Of a stretch of DNA of 64,000 bases, positions 24,353-35,023 are shown in pieces. Each line of letters opens with the position of its first letter. Position 1 is the first letter of the stretch. The translations under genes and the position numbers were made by a program. The notes under the pieces are model-generated. The model did no database searches, was not told where the DNA came from, and saw only the letters and a program-made list of their open reading frames with translations. The stretch spans positions 496,001 through 560,000 of the forward strand of contig NZ_JGZR01000006.1 of NCBI RefSeq assembly GCF_000741775.1, in the 5' to 3' direction. Source of the DNA: Bifidobacterium subtile. Its GTDB lineage: Bacteria > Actinomycetota > Actinomycetes > Actinomycetales > Bifidobacteriaceae.

Positions 24353-25873
24353 ATGCCTTGCACAACCATTCTCATCGGAAAATCAGCAACCTACGACGGG
24401 TCGACGATCATCGCTCGCGACGACGACACCGGCCACGGCAAGTTCGACCCGAAGCGTTTCGTGGCGGTGAATCCTGAAGATCAGCCGCGCCATTACCGCA
24501 GCACGCTGAGCCATGTGAGCATCGAGCTGCCCGGTGACCCCTGCCACTACTCGATTGCGCCGAACGCGCTGCCCAATCGCGGCATCCTCGCCGAGGCGGG
24601 CATCAGCGAGCGCAATGTGGCCATGACCGCAACGGAAACACTGGCCGTCAACGAGCGCGTGCTCGGCGCGGACCCGATGGTGGTGCTCAAGCCGGCGCAG
24701 GGCGGCGATGACACGCAGTCGACCGATTACGAGCCCGAGCAGCCGGGCGGCATCGGCGAGGAGGATTTCATCACGCTGGTGCTGCCGTATGCGCATTCGG
24801 CACGCGAAGCGGTGCAGCGGCTCGGCGCACTGCTGGCCCAGTATGGCACCTATGAGGTCAACGGCATTGGCATCAGCGATGTGGATGAGGTGTGGTACGT
24901 CGAAACGATCGGCGGCCACCATTGGATCGCCAAACGCGTGCCCGACGACTGCTATGCCACGATTCCCAACCAGCTCGGCATCGACGACTTCGATCTGGAC
25001 GACGCGCTGGGCGGGCAGAAGAACCACATGTGCAGCGCGGATATGCGCGAGTTCATCGAAGCCAACCACCTCGACCGCAGCATGGACGAAAGCCCCGAGC
25101 ATTTCAGGCATCTGAATCCACGCAAGCTGTTCGGCACCGCCACGCCGAAGGACCATATCTACAACACGCCGCGCGCCTGGTACATGCAGCGCACCCTCAA
25201 CCCCAGCGAGGACTGGGATTCGCCCGCCGCGCCGCTCACGCCGATTTCGGAAGACATCCCGTGGTGCCGTGTGCCAGAGAACAAGGTGACGATCGAGGAC
25301 ATCGACTTCATCATGAGCTCGCATTACGAGGACACGCCCTACGACATTTACGGCACGCAGGGCACCGAGGAGTCGCGCCATCGCTACCGTCCGATCGGCA
25401 TCAACCGCAACGGCCACCTAGCGATTCTGCAGCTGCGGCCTTACGTGCCCGAGGCCAATCGCGCGGTGATGTGGCTGGCCTTCGGATCGAACCCCTTCAC
25501 CTCGGTCGCGCCGTTCTATACCAATGTGCGCACGACTCCGGAATATCTGGCCGGCACGACCGGCGAAGTGACCACCGACGCCCTGTACTGGACGAATCGC
25601 ATCATCGCGGCGATCGCCGACCCGCATTTCCTCAGCAACAGCGCGGATCTCGAGCATTTCCGCGAGGATATTCTCTCGTACGGGCACAAGCTCGTGGCCG
25701 GCGCCGATGCAGCGGTCAAAGCCGAGGACAATGACAGCACCCCCGACATGCTCGAACAGGCCAACGAGACCATGGCCAGCCACCTTCGCGAGCGGACGAA
25801 CGCGCTGCTGGCCCAGGTGCTGTTCACCTCAAGCAATCTGATGAACAACGCCTTCTCGCTGTCTGACAAGTGA
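24353..25873 (+). CDS. C69 family dipeptidase (PepD-type)
   Basis: A 506-residue Ntn-hydrolase. The protein begins MPCTTILIGKSATYDGSTIIARDDD; Cys3 becomes the nucleophile after removal of the first residues, as in the family. Later segments NALPNRGILAEAGISERNVAMTATET and YEVNGIGISDVDEVWYVETIGGHHW are characteristic. It hydrolyses dipeptides, probably in the cytosol as there is no signal peptide. ATG 24353 fits the known N-terminus; a GTG two codons earlier (24347) is in frame. No strong ribosome binding site is seen. Confidence 0.92.
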   Translation: MPCTTILIGKSATYDGSTIIARDDDTGHGKFDPKRFVAVNPEDQPRHYRSTLSHVSIELPGDPCHYSIAPNALPNRGILAEAGISERNVAMTATETLAVNERVLGADPMVVLKPAQGGDDTQSTDYEPEQPGGIGEEDFITLVLPYAHSAREAVQRLGALLAQYGTYEVNGIGISDVDEVWYVETIGGHHWIAKRVPDDCYATIPNQLGIDDFDLDDALGGQKNHMCSADMREFIEANHLDRSMDESPEHFRHLNPRKLFGTATPKDHIYNTPRAWYMQRTLNPSEDWDSPAAPLTPISEDIPWCRVPENKVTIEDIDFIMSSHYEDTPYDIYGTQGTEESRHRYRPIGINRNGHLAILQLRPYVPEANRAVMWLAFGSNPFTSVAPFYTNVRTTPEYLAGTTGEVTTDALYWTNRIIAAIADPHFLSNSADLEHFREDILSYGHKLVAGADAAVKAEDNDSTPDMLEQANETMASHLRERTNALLAQVLFTSSNLMNNAFSLSDK

Positions 25874-25938
25874 GGGGAGGCCGGCTGCGGCCGGGTTCGG
25901 CAGATAGATCCTGCTGAAAACGTGGATTTCGAGATCTG

Positions 25939-26372
25939 TTACGCTGCTTGCGCTGCGCAGGCCGTGCACATTATGCATTGCGCGAAATAGCTGATGTCGA
26001 CGGGTTCTTCGAGCCATCTGCGATATCGGAGAAGATTGAACGCTTCGCGCAGCGCCAAGCCTGATTGAACATCCAGCGCGTGCTCGGGATTGAGCGCCGT
26101 CGTGTCGAACAGTGAAGCGGACTGGGATCGGATTGAATGATCGGCGTCGAGCTCGAAGCGCATCGCGCCCACGAATTCACCTTGGTATCCAGGCTGCACG
26201 TACAATGCGCCATGGCTTTCGCCATACGCCGTACGGTGCTGATGCCCGCAGATCATGCCATCAATGCCATGAATGGAATCGAGGATGCGATACGCCTGAT
26301 CCTCGCCGGTATCGTACTGAGTGGGGTGTCCGTCGTGCATATCGCGCTCGATGCCGCCATGCATCAGGCATT
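25939..26372 (-). pseudogene. Remnant of a metallophosphatase/5'-nucleotidase gene
   Basis: The minus-strand frame reads MHGGIERDMHDG...YDTGEDQAYRILDSIHGIDGMICGHQHRTAYGE...VQPGYQGEFVGAMRFELD. This matches the GGFERD and GHQHR segments of the C-terminal part of the calcineurin-like catalytic domain in bifunctional 2',3'-cyclic-nucleotide phosphodiesterase/5'-nucleotidases. The N-terminal metal-binding half and the C-terminal nucleotidase domain are missing, and the similarity stops abruptly near 26,372, next to the tetR stop. No ribosome binding site. I take it as a decayed gene. Confidence 0.65.
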
Positions 26373-26410
26373 TTTTCGTTCAGCCTGCGCTTAGCGAAGC
26401 AGACGACGTC

Positions 26411-27232
26411 TTATTCCATATCTTGGTTTGCCGCGGTGCTGCGGGCGGCTTCGGCAGTCGCAGCGTCGAGCGTGGAGTCGGCATTCGGATCGGCATCGTC
26501 GTCGTGATCGGGCGCGGCATTAGCCGCGGCGTTGCTTCGCGGCTCGTTGTCATGGCGGGATGCTTCCTTGGCTTGCTTATCTTTGCGCCGTTGCAGCGCC
26601 TTTTTGGCTTTGCCGCTTTCGAAGCGCAGTTCGGGCTTGGCTTCGAGCCGGGAGAGGCCGTACCACGCCAGATTCACGATATGCGCGGCGAGCTGCTCCT
26701 TGCCGACTTTGCGTTGGTCGGCCCAGTACTGCCCGGTGAACACCGTCATGCCCACGAGCATCTGCGCATAGTAGGGCACGCCTTTGGCGGGCAGATGCTG
26801 GTTCTTGAACGATTCGTCGAGAATCTCCTCGACGCGCATGCTCACATCGCCCAGCAGCGAGTTGAATGACCCGACCGGATCGGTGCTGGGCGAGTCGCGC
26901 ACCAGCACTTGGAATCCTTCGGTATTCTCCTCGATATACGTCAGCAGCGCCAGCGCCGTGCGCTCCACGAGCTGGCGCGGATGCGACTGCGGGTCGGCCA
27001 GCGCATTGGTGAGAGCGTCGTTCAGCGCGCGCATCTCGCGATCCACCACCACCGCGTACAGCCCCTCCTTGCCGCCGAAGTGCTCATAGACGATGGGTTT
27101 GCTCACCTTGGCGCTCGCCGCGATCTCCTCGACGCTCACCGCCTCGAAGCCTTTCGCGGCGAACAGGGATCGCCCGATCGTCAGAAGCTGTTCGCGGCGC
27201 TGGTACGACGTCATTCTGGAAGCATTGGCCAT
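26411..27232 (-). CDS. TetR/AcrR-family transcriptional regulator
   Basis: 273 residues from ATG 27232. N-terminal helix-turn-helix: RREQLLTIGRSLFAAKGFEAVSVEEIAASAKVSKPIVYEHFGGKEGLYAVVVDRE. It is followed by a helical ligand-binding domain and an unusual charged C-terminal tail of about 65 residues (Lys/Arg-rich, then Asp/Ala-rich). GGAGG sits only 1 nt before this ATG, so an internal Met (27214) is a possible start. It diverges from ftsY with 76 bp between them, so autoregulation and control of ftsY are both possible. Ligand unknown. Confidence 0.9.
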   Translation of the reverse strand: MANASRMTSYQRREQLLTIGRSLFAAKGFEAVSVEEIAASAKVSKPIVYEHFGGKEGLYAVVVDREMRALNDALTNALADPQSHPRQLVERTALALLTYIEENTEGFQVLVRDSPSTDPVGSFNSLLGDVSMRVEEILDESFKNQHLPAKGVPYYAQMLVGMTVFTGQYWADQRKVGKEQLAAHIVNLAWYGLSRLEAKPELRFESGKAKKALQRRKDKQAKEASRHDNEPRSNAAANAAPDHDDDADPNADSTLDAATAEAARSTAANQDME

Positions 27233-27308
27233 GCCTCCAGTCTCCCACGACCGGCGAAGATTAGTGTGCGGCAGCGGCGCTGTCCGTTGAAAACCATAGG
27301 CTATTGGT

Positions 27309-28577
27309 ATGGATACCACTATGATAATCGGCATCGTCCTACTCGTGGCCTTGGTGATTGCGGCAGTGGTCGCCGCTGTGCTCGTCGACCGTTCGCACAA
27401 GCGCCGCACGACGGGCGAGCGCAACGACTCCTCCTCCCGTATCGGTCCGGCCAAGCCTGCGGGCCAGCAGCCCGAAGCCGCTGCGACGGCCGCGCCAGGA
27501 GCTTCCTCCGCAGCTATCGGGCAGTCCCAATCAGACGAAGCCCGGCCGTCGCAGGCCGACCGGAGCGATCTCGCATCCGCGGCCTCAGGACCCGCGGCAA
27601 TGTCCGCGCCCGCTGAGCGTGTCATGGAAACCCCGGAATCCGCCGGCTCGCGCATCACGCGGCTCAAAGCGAAGCTTTCGAAGAGTTCAAATCCCTTCGG
27701 CCGCGTGCTGTTCAACATCCTTGCCAAGGATCACCTTTCCGAGACGGATTGGGAGGACGTCGAGGATACGTTGCTGCTCGCCGACGTGGGCGCCGATGCC
27801 AGCGCGAAACTGGTCGACGAGCTGCGCAATGATGCTCGCGTCACCGGCACCAGCGATCCTGTTCAGGTGCGCGATGCGCTGCGCGCCAAACTGCTCGATC
27901 TCGTCGGAGTCGACACGGACCGGCGGCTGAACGCCGACAAGCCCGGCGCCGCTGAATCCGCGTCCCTGCAGCCCAGCGTCATCATCATGGTGGGTGTGAA
28001 CGGCACCGGCAAGACCACTACCGCAGGCAAGCTCGCGCGGCTCTTCGTCGCCGAAGGCAAGAAAGTGGTCATGGGGGCGGCTGACACCTTCCGCGCGGCT
28101 GCTGCAGATCAGCTTGAGACCTGGGGCGCGAAGGTTGGCGTGAACGTCGTGCGCTCCGACAAGGACGGGGCCGATCCGGCCTCGGTCGCCTTCGATGCGG
28201 CCCAGCAGGCCAAGGACGCGAACGCCGACGTGCTCATCATCGATACGGCCGGGCGTTTGCAGAACAAGGCGAATCTCATGAACGAGCTGGGCAAGATCCG
28301 CCGCGTCGCCGAAAAGGTCCTGCCCGTCGACGAAGTGCTGCTCGTGCTCGACGCCACCACCGGGCAGAACGGCATGGCGCAGGCCAAGGTCTTCGCCGAG
28401 GCGATCGGTATCACCGGCGTGGTGCTCTCCAAGCTCGACGGCTCGGCCAAGGGCGGCATCGTCATCGCAGTGCAGAAGGAGCTCGGCGTGCCGGTCAAAC
28501 TGGTAGGCCTGGGCGAAGGGCCGGACGACCTCGCGCCCTTCGACGCGCCGGCCTTCGTCGACGGCATTCTGGCCTGA
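27309..28577 (+). CDS. ftsY: Signal recognition particle receptor FtsY
   Basis: 422 residues. An N-terminal membrane segment (residues about 5-25), an Ala/Pro/Ser-rich linker, then the NG domain: G1 GVNGTGKTTTAGKLA, DTFRAAAADQLETW, G3 DTAGRLQNKANLM, KLDGSAKGG and the C-terminal GLGEGPDDLAPFD. This SRP-GTPase docks ribosome-nascent chains at the membrane by pairing with Ffh. In actinobacteria an N-terminal anchor like this is usual. No SRP RNA is found nearby. Confidence 0.97.
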   Translation: MDTTMIIGIVLLVALVIAAVVAAVLVDRSHKRRTTGERNDSSSRIGPAKPAGQQPEAAATAAPGASSAAIGQSQSDEARPSQADRSDLASAASGPAAMSAPAERVMETPESAGSRITRLKAKLSKSSNPFGRVLFNILAKDHLSETDWEDVEDTLLLADVGADASAKLVDELRNDARVTGTSDPVQVRDALRAKLLDLVGVDTDRRLNADKPGAAESASLQPSVIIMVGVNGTGKTTTAGKLARLFVAEGKKVVMGAADTFRAAAADQLETWGAKVGVNVVRSDKDGADPASVAFDAAQQAKDANADVLIIDTAGRLQNKANLMNELGKIRRVAEKVLPVDEVLLVLDATTGQNGMAQAKVFAEAIGITGVVLSKLDGSAKGGIVIAVQKELGVPVKLVGLGEGPDDLAPFDAPAFVDGILA

Positions 28578-28896
28578 CTATTCGATTATTCGTTTCTGCC
28601 GCTCTGGCTCGGCCAGTCGGACCAGCGGCTGGTGCGAATCGTTTTCATGCGTCCGGGCGAGCGAATGCGACGGCAGGCCGCACGACTCGTTTGTAAACGC
28701 CATGTTACGTCGGGCGCACGGCGGCGGCCTGCCGGGACGCAGGTCGAACGCCAGTCAGAAGCAGGGGCGACGCGCGTTGGAAATCGCCGTATCGCCACGT
28801 TTGTTGAGCTTTCAACACAAGCTCGGCCGCATGTCTTAACAAACGCCTTACGTCCATGCAGCTAGGCTTGGAGGCGGGTTGCGAATGAAGAGCGAT
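28578..28896. other. Gap between ftsY and the amtB control region
   Basis: About 320 bp without a credible gene; no strong terminator or repeat was found. Confidence 0.45.
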
Positions 28897-28933
28897 GTAA
28901 CATGCTCGTAATCTTTTGTAACCTAACGAAAAC
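28897..28933 (+). promoter_or_regulatory. GlnR-like operator upstream of amtB
   Basis: Four half-sites spaced about one helical turn: GTAAC (28897), GTAAT (28908), GTAAC (28918), AAAAC (28929), with 6, 5 and 6 nt between them. This resembles the actinobacterial GlnR pattern (GTnAC-n6-GaAAC repeats). The position, 126 nt before an ammonium transporter, fits nitrogen control. Inferred from pattern only. Confidence 0.6.
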
Positions 28934-28960
28934 CGGAATGGCGTTCGATAACGGTTGTAG

Positions 28961-28979
28961 GTTCCTCGACACGAGGAAC
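28961..28979 (+). promoter_or_regulatory. Hairpin in amtB leader
   Basis: GTTCCTCG-ACA-CGAGGAAC, a perfect 8-bp stem with a 3-nt loop, 80 nt before the amtB start. No T-run follows; it may stabilise the mRNA or affect translation. Confidence 0.45.
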
Positions 28980-29058
28980 TGCATAACGAATACAGCAGCG
29001 CGGGGCCTTGATCGGCCGAAACGCTGCAAACCTAAGATTGAAGAGAGGGAGGTAGGCA

Positions 29059-30682
<1,624 letters not shown>

Positions 30683-30706
30683 CGATCTGGCTGATTAATC
30701 AGATGA

Positions 30707-30742
30707 TTCGGGGACGATCCATTGCCATGGGTCGTCCCCGAA
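30707..30742 (+). terminator. Terminator-like hairpin after glnB
   Basis: TTCGGGGACGA / TCGTCCCCGAA form a perfect 11-bp stem with a 14-nt loop, 24 nt after the glnB stop. The T-run is poor (CTTGT), so read-through into glnD is possible. Confidence 0.65.
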
Positions 30743-30828
30743 CTTGTAATACATCACTTGTGGTTGTCTCGTATCAGACAGCGAATAGCTGGTAGTTGGC
30801 ATAGCCGCACAGCGGAGGGGGAAGTTTC

Positions 30829-32664
30829 TTGACATCGGCGGTTGATGGTCTGGGTGCGCGGTTCATGGAGCTGAGCAAGCCCGATGATGACGGCGTGTAT
30901 CGCAACGGGGCGAGCAAGCGGAAGGCGCGCACCGCGCTGGCCGTTTCGGCCATTGCCCAGCTGTGGAGCGAAGCGACAGGTGCGCTGCCATTCGCGATTC
31001 CCGAGCAAGGCGTGGGGCTGGCTGCCGTCGGATCGCTTGGCCGCGGCCAGATAGGCCCGAGTTCCGATCTGGACCTGGTGCTGATCTACGAGCCGCATGC
31101 GCTGAACGACTCCCAACTCAACGCGCTTGCCGACGCGCTGTGGTACCCGCTGTGGGACAGCGGTCTTGACTTGGATCACTCGGTGCGCACGCGCCAGCAA
31201 TGCGAGGGCGTGACCGACCATGATCTGCCTGCCGCCATGGGCTGGCTTGATGTCAGGCCGATAGCCGGGGACGCGGAGCTGATCACGGCCACTGCCGGTT
31301 CGATTCTCGAACGCTGGCGCAAGGCTGCCCGCAAACGACTGCCGGAACTGTTGGAATCCGCGCAATCGAGACTCGACAGCTTCGGCCGCATGGCCTACCT
31401 CAATCAGCCGGACATCAAGGAGGCTCGCGGCGGCCTGCGCGATACCGTGCTCATTTCCGCGCTGGCGGCCTCCTGGCTGGCGGACCGGCCGCATGGAAAT
31501 TACGATGATGCGGTCGAGCGACTATTGGACATCCGCGACTGCATCCATCTCGCAGCCGCCAAAGACACGGATCTTATGCTCACCCAGTATCAGCCGGCTA
31601 TCGCGCAGACGCTGGGATTGGCTGATCCGACGCTGCCCGAGGACGAGCGCGCCACGCGGTCCATTGATGATCTGCAGATGCTGCTGGCCCGCATCGGGCG
31701 GCAGATAGCATTCTCCTGGGAGCTCACCTCGTCTCGTGCCAAGCATGCGCTGACGCATGAACGGCCGCGTTTCGCCTTCTTCCAGCTCCTCAATCCCCGC
31801 TCGGGAGGCAAGCGGGAGGCACCGGTATTTCGCACGCTTGCGCCCGGCGTTGTGGAGCATGAGAACGAGGTGGCGCTTGCCGTCGGCGCGAAACCGGCCA
31901 AGCACGCCGATCTCCCTTTGCGCGTCGCCGTGGCTGCGGCGCAGGCCAAGCTGCCGATCAACCCGCTGACGCTGCGCAACCTCGAACATTGTCCGGTGCG
32001 CGACCGCGACTGGAGCATTGAAGAGCGCACGCTGCTGATACGCCTGCTCGGTGCGGGGGATGTGCTGCCTCGGGTGTGGGAGGAACTTGATTTCATCAAC
32101 ATTCCGGGGTACTGGATACCGGAATGGCTCGGCGTGCGCAACCGGCCTTCGGCTTCCGCAGCGCACCGCTACACGATCGACCAGCATATGATCGAAGTGG
32201 TTTCGCGGCTGGGGCGCGTCGCGCCTGACGGCAGGCGATACGACGACGCCCGGTACGCTGCGCTGCTGCTGGCCGGGCTGCTCCACGACATCGGCAAGCG
32301 GCCGGGCGTGCCGGACCATGCCATCGAAGGCGCACGCCATGTGCCGGTCATTCTGCGGCGTCTGGGGTTCAGCGAGGATATCGTGCGCATAGCGACGCTG
32401 CTGGTCCGTGAGCATTTGACGCTTTCGGAGTTCGCAACGGGCAGAGACCCGGAGGATCCGGCCGTGGCCGAAGAGCTGGCCGCGAGAGTCGATCATGATC
32501 CCCTCACACTCGACATGCTTTTCGATCTGACTCGCGCCGACGGCTCGTCGCTGGGGGCTACGGCCAACGAGGCCATCACCAAGAAGTACGGCTGGTCGCG
32601 CTGGCGCGAAAGCCTGGTGCGCACCATGGCCGATGCCGCCCGCTCCCGCATGCCGCGCAGCTGA
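30829..32664 (+). CDS. glnD: PII uridylyl/adenylyltransferase, short form lacking ACT domains
   Basis: 611 residues from TTG 30829 (GGAGGGGG 7 nt upstream). The N-terminal nucleotidyltransferase motif is GSLGRGQIGPSSDLDLVLIYE, with LDVRPIAGDAELI and EARGGLRDT typical of GlnD. A C-terminal HD domain follows: TIDQHMIEVV, LLLAGLLHDIGK, HxxEGARH, LVREHLTLSEFA. The protein then ends; the paired ACT domains found in standard GlnD (about 850-900 residues) are absent. It would modify Tyr51 of the PII protein and reverse this through the HD domain. In actinobacteria the modification can be adenylylation. Confidence 0.9.
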   Translation: MTSAVDGLGARFMELSKPDDDGVYRNGASKRKARTALAVSAIAQLWSEATGALPFAIPEQGVGLAAVGSLGRGQIGPSSDLDLVLIYEPHALNDSQLNALADALWYPLWDSGLDLDHSVRTRQQCEGVTDHDLPAAMGWLDVRPIAGDAELITATAGSILERWRKAARKRLPELLESAQSRLDSFGRMAYLNQPDIKEARGGLRDTVLISALAASWLADRPHGNYDDAVERLLDIRDCIHLAAAKDTDLMLTQYQPAIAQTLGLADPTLPEDERATRSIDDLQMLLARIGRQIAFSWELTSSRAKHALTHERPRFAFFQLLNPRSGGKREAPVFRTLAPGVVEHENEVALAVGAKPAKHADLPLRVAVAAAQAKLPINPLTLRNLEHCPVRDRDWSIEERTLLIRLLGAGDVLPRVWEELDFINIPGYWIPEWLGVRNRPSASAAHRYTIDQHMIEVVSRLGRVAPDGRRYDDARYAALLLAGLLHDIGKRPGVPDHAIEGARHVPVILRRLGFSEDIVRIATLLVREHLTLSEFATGRDPEDPAVAEELAARVDHDPLTLDMLFDLTRADGSSLGATANEAITKKYGWSRWRESLVRTMADAARSRMPRS

Positions 32665-32701
32665 CGGGGTGCGAAGCAGTGCGTAGCCATGTCCCATATG
32701 C

Positions 32702-32821
32702 TGTCGTTTCGCGTCGCCTTTTGACCGCTAACGGGACGCTGCCGTACGAAATGCAACGGAATCGACGCGCATAACGTTGTCTTTTGTACGGCAGCCCCGT
32801 GTTACCGTACAAAAGACAACG
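32702..32821. repeat. Inverted-repeat element D (CCGTACAAAAGACAACG motif)
   Basis: A perfect 17-bp inverted repeat, CGTTGTCTTTTGTACGG (32775-32791) and CCGTACAAAAGACAACG (32805-32821), 13-nt loop. A solo variant CCGTACGAAATGCAACG lies at 32742-32758 and a weaker reverse one (TGTCGTTTCGCGTCG) at 32702-32716. It lies between the convergent glnD and MATE genes and could act as a terminator, but has the same style as C and E. Confidence 0.8.
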
Positions 32822-32830
32822 CATTTCCTG

Positions 32831-34381
32831 TTATTTCATCCAGACGTTGCTGCGGACGCGCAGACCGTTGAACAGGGCGCGCAAGCCTATGAAGACGAGG
32901 TTGAGCACGCCCCAGAGGACAGCCATGCGCCAGACATCGCCGAGGTCGATCGCGCCGTCGAGCGCATTGACGCCGCCGAGGGCCGCCAGATACGCCAGCG
33001 CAGTAATCGTACAAGTCAAAGCAAGATAGCGGTAGTCCTCGGCGCCGATGAGGATGCCGTCAAGCGCCCACATCCAACCGGCGAGCGGGAGAAACACGCC
33101 CTGCACGAGCATGCCGACCATGATGAGATGCTGCACCTCGGGGGAGGGGCTGAACAGGCCGGTCGCCGCCAGTCCCGCGGCCGCCAGCCCCATGCCGATG
33201 ACCGCACCTGCGAGCAGGCCCGACCTGCCGGCGATCGAGGTCATGGCATGCGCCCTGTCACGCCGCCCAGCACCGATCTGTGTGGCGACCAGGGTCTGCC
33301 CGGCGATGCCGATGGCGTCGAGCATGTTGAGCACGAAGTTCCAGCTCGAATTGACGGCCTGATACGCTGCCAGTACCTGGGTGCCCATGCGGGCCGCCAG
33401 CATAACCGTGGCGACCAGCGAGGCCCGCAGCGCCAAGGTGCGGATGAACAGCGGCATGCCGTCCGAAGCCGTGCCCAGGATGCCGGCGAGGCGCGGCCTC
33501 CAGCTCGCGCCATCCGCGCGCGCCCACAGCAGCGCCGGCACGACCAGAAACAGCCCCATGAACCATTGCGCTATCAGCGTTGCGGCACCCGAGCCAGCCA
33601 CGCCCCAGTGCAGGCCGAAGACGAACAGCACATCGAGCGCGGTGTTGACCACGGCGCCCGCCACGGCCGCGACGAAAGTGATGTTGACCTTCGACAGTCC
33701 GCGGAAGATGCCGTTGGCGGCGTATACGAGCAGCATGCCCGGCAGGCCGAAGACGATGGCCTGCAGATACGCGGTCGCATTGTCGAGCACGGCATCGCGC
33801 GCCCCCATCGCCCAGCACAGCGGGCGTGCGGCGGCAAACAGCGCAGTGGATACGAGCATGCCGATGGCCAATGCCAGCCACAGTCCGTCGATGCCGGCTT
33901 CAAGCCCTTCGCGTCGTTTCCCGGCTCCGATGAGCTGAGCCACGCTCGACGTGGTGCCGTAGGCCAGGAACACGCACAACCCTACCGTGGTGAGGATGAT
34001 GGTGGAGCCGATCGACAGCCCAGCCAACGCCGCGTCGTTGATATGGCCCACAATCGCCGTGTCGATGAGCACGAAGGCCGGTTCGGCGATCAGCTGGCCG
34101 AAGGTCGGCAGCGCCAGTGTGAACAACTGCCGCGTCGCCTGCCTGCGGTCGACGCGGTCTGTCTGTTCGAACTGACCGCTCCGGGGCAAGCCAGTCTGAT
34201 CAGGGTGATGGCTGGATCCATTCGGCCGGATGGGGCAGCTGGGAGCGTCGGCACCTGACATAATGTCGGCAGCACGTTCTTTGCCGCCTTCGACAACATG
34301 CGCGGATGCATGTGCGCTGGGCGATTGGGCAGCGTCGTCCCGCTGCTGCGCCGTATCGTGAGTCAATTCATTCATCGCCAT
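32831..34381 (-). CDS. MATE-family efflux transporter (DinF-like)
   Basis: 516 residues: a hydrophilic N-terminal extension of about 80 residues, then 12 membrane segments in two halves. Family segments: LALPTFGQLIAEPAFVLIDTAIVGHINDAALAGLSIG, GLPGMLLVYAANGIFRGLSKVN, and in the second half MLDAIGIAGQTLVATQIGAG and LAGWMWALDGILIGAEDYRYL. It exports drugs or metabolites by Na+/H+ antiport; the substrate is unknown. The long polar N-terminus suggests a possible later start (for example near RRQATRQLFTLALP), but no clear site decides it. Confidence 0.92.
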   Translation of the reverse strand: MAMNELTHDTAQQRDDAAQSPSAHASAHVVEGGKERAADIMSGADAPSCPIRPNGSSHHPDQTGLPRSGQFEQTDRVDRRQATRQLFTLALPTFGQLIAEPAFVLIDTAIVGHINDAALAGLSIGSTIILTTVGLCVFLAYGTTSSVAQLIGAGKRREGLEAGIDGLWLALAIGMLVSTALFAAARPLCWAMGARDAVLDNATAYLQAIVFGLPGMLLVYAANGIFRGLSKVNITFVAAVAGAVVNTALDVLFVFGLHWGVAGSGAATLIAQWFMGLFLVVPALLWARADGASWRPRLAGILGTASDGMPLFIRTLALRASLVATVMLAARMGTQVLAAYQAVNSSWNFVLNMLDAIGIAGQTLVATQIGAGRRDRAHAMTSIAGRSGLLAGAVIGMGLAAAGLAATGLFSPSPEVQHLIMVGMLVQGVFLPLAGWMWALDGILIGAEDYRYLALTCTITALAYLAALGGVNALDGAIDLGDVWRMAVLWGVLNLVFIGLRALFNGLRVRSNVWMK

Positions 34382-34597
34382 TCATCATGCATTCCCTGAC
34401 TTGGTTTTCATAAGCGTATCAAGCTATCACACGCATCAGGGAGGGGAAACCTGCCTATTGTACGTCAGGCAAGGCCAAGGCGAGCAGGATGAATACCGGT
34501 ATCCGGAACCTTCAGAAGACCGCCTCTGAAAACCGTCTTTGGAAAACGTCGGTGCGTGAGTTGCGGAGTCGCAGGGCTTCGCCTAGGTCGACTGCCA

Positions 34598-35023
34598 TCT
34601 ATTAAGCAGATTGATGGATGAGCCCGCCTGTCCGAGGCATCGCAGAGCAGAGCTGCACGGAGCAAACTGGCGAATTTTCAAGGATCTTGTACAGAACCCG
34701 ATGGACTTATACTTTCGTAACTGCTTAATAGCCGAAAAAAGTGCTGAATACACGACGTCGACACGATGCCGCCGCTGTGACGGGCAGAGTATCTCGACGC
34801 ATGAATGCAGGCATCTGAATAGTCATGCTGCTGCGGCCGCGCGCGAAGACAGCGTTGTGTGAGAACGCCGTGTATTCAGCACTTTTTTCGTCTATTAAGC
34901 ACCTTGCACAGTAGACAGCGAATTTGTTTTGCAATTTTTGGTGGAATAGCACCGTTTTTGGGATCGATACAAAGGCGTTGCGGCACATGTGGCGGCTTGA
35001 TTCGTTCAGATCTGCTTAATAGA
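34598..35023. repeat. Composite inverted-repeat element B (CTGCTTAATAG motif)
   Basis: Layout as in element A: solo reverse TCTATTAAGCAG (34598-34609), arm one (34721-34754) with motif CTGCTTAATAG, the tract CCGAAAAAA and a second motif GTGCTGAATACACG, loop of 114 nt, mirror arm (34869-34902), solo forward TCTGCTTAATAGA (35011-35023). Gaps between solo and arm are 111 and 109 nt. The base sequence differs from A. It lies between the divergent MATE and dnaB genes; no gene is seen from 34,382 to 35,386. Confidence 0.85.

Noticed and set aside
32777-34258. Plus-strand frame of 493 codons opposite the MATE gene
   Set aside because: It is antisense to a typical 12-helix transporter, and its charged composition is the expected shadow.
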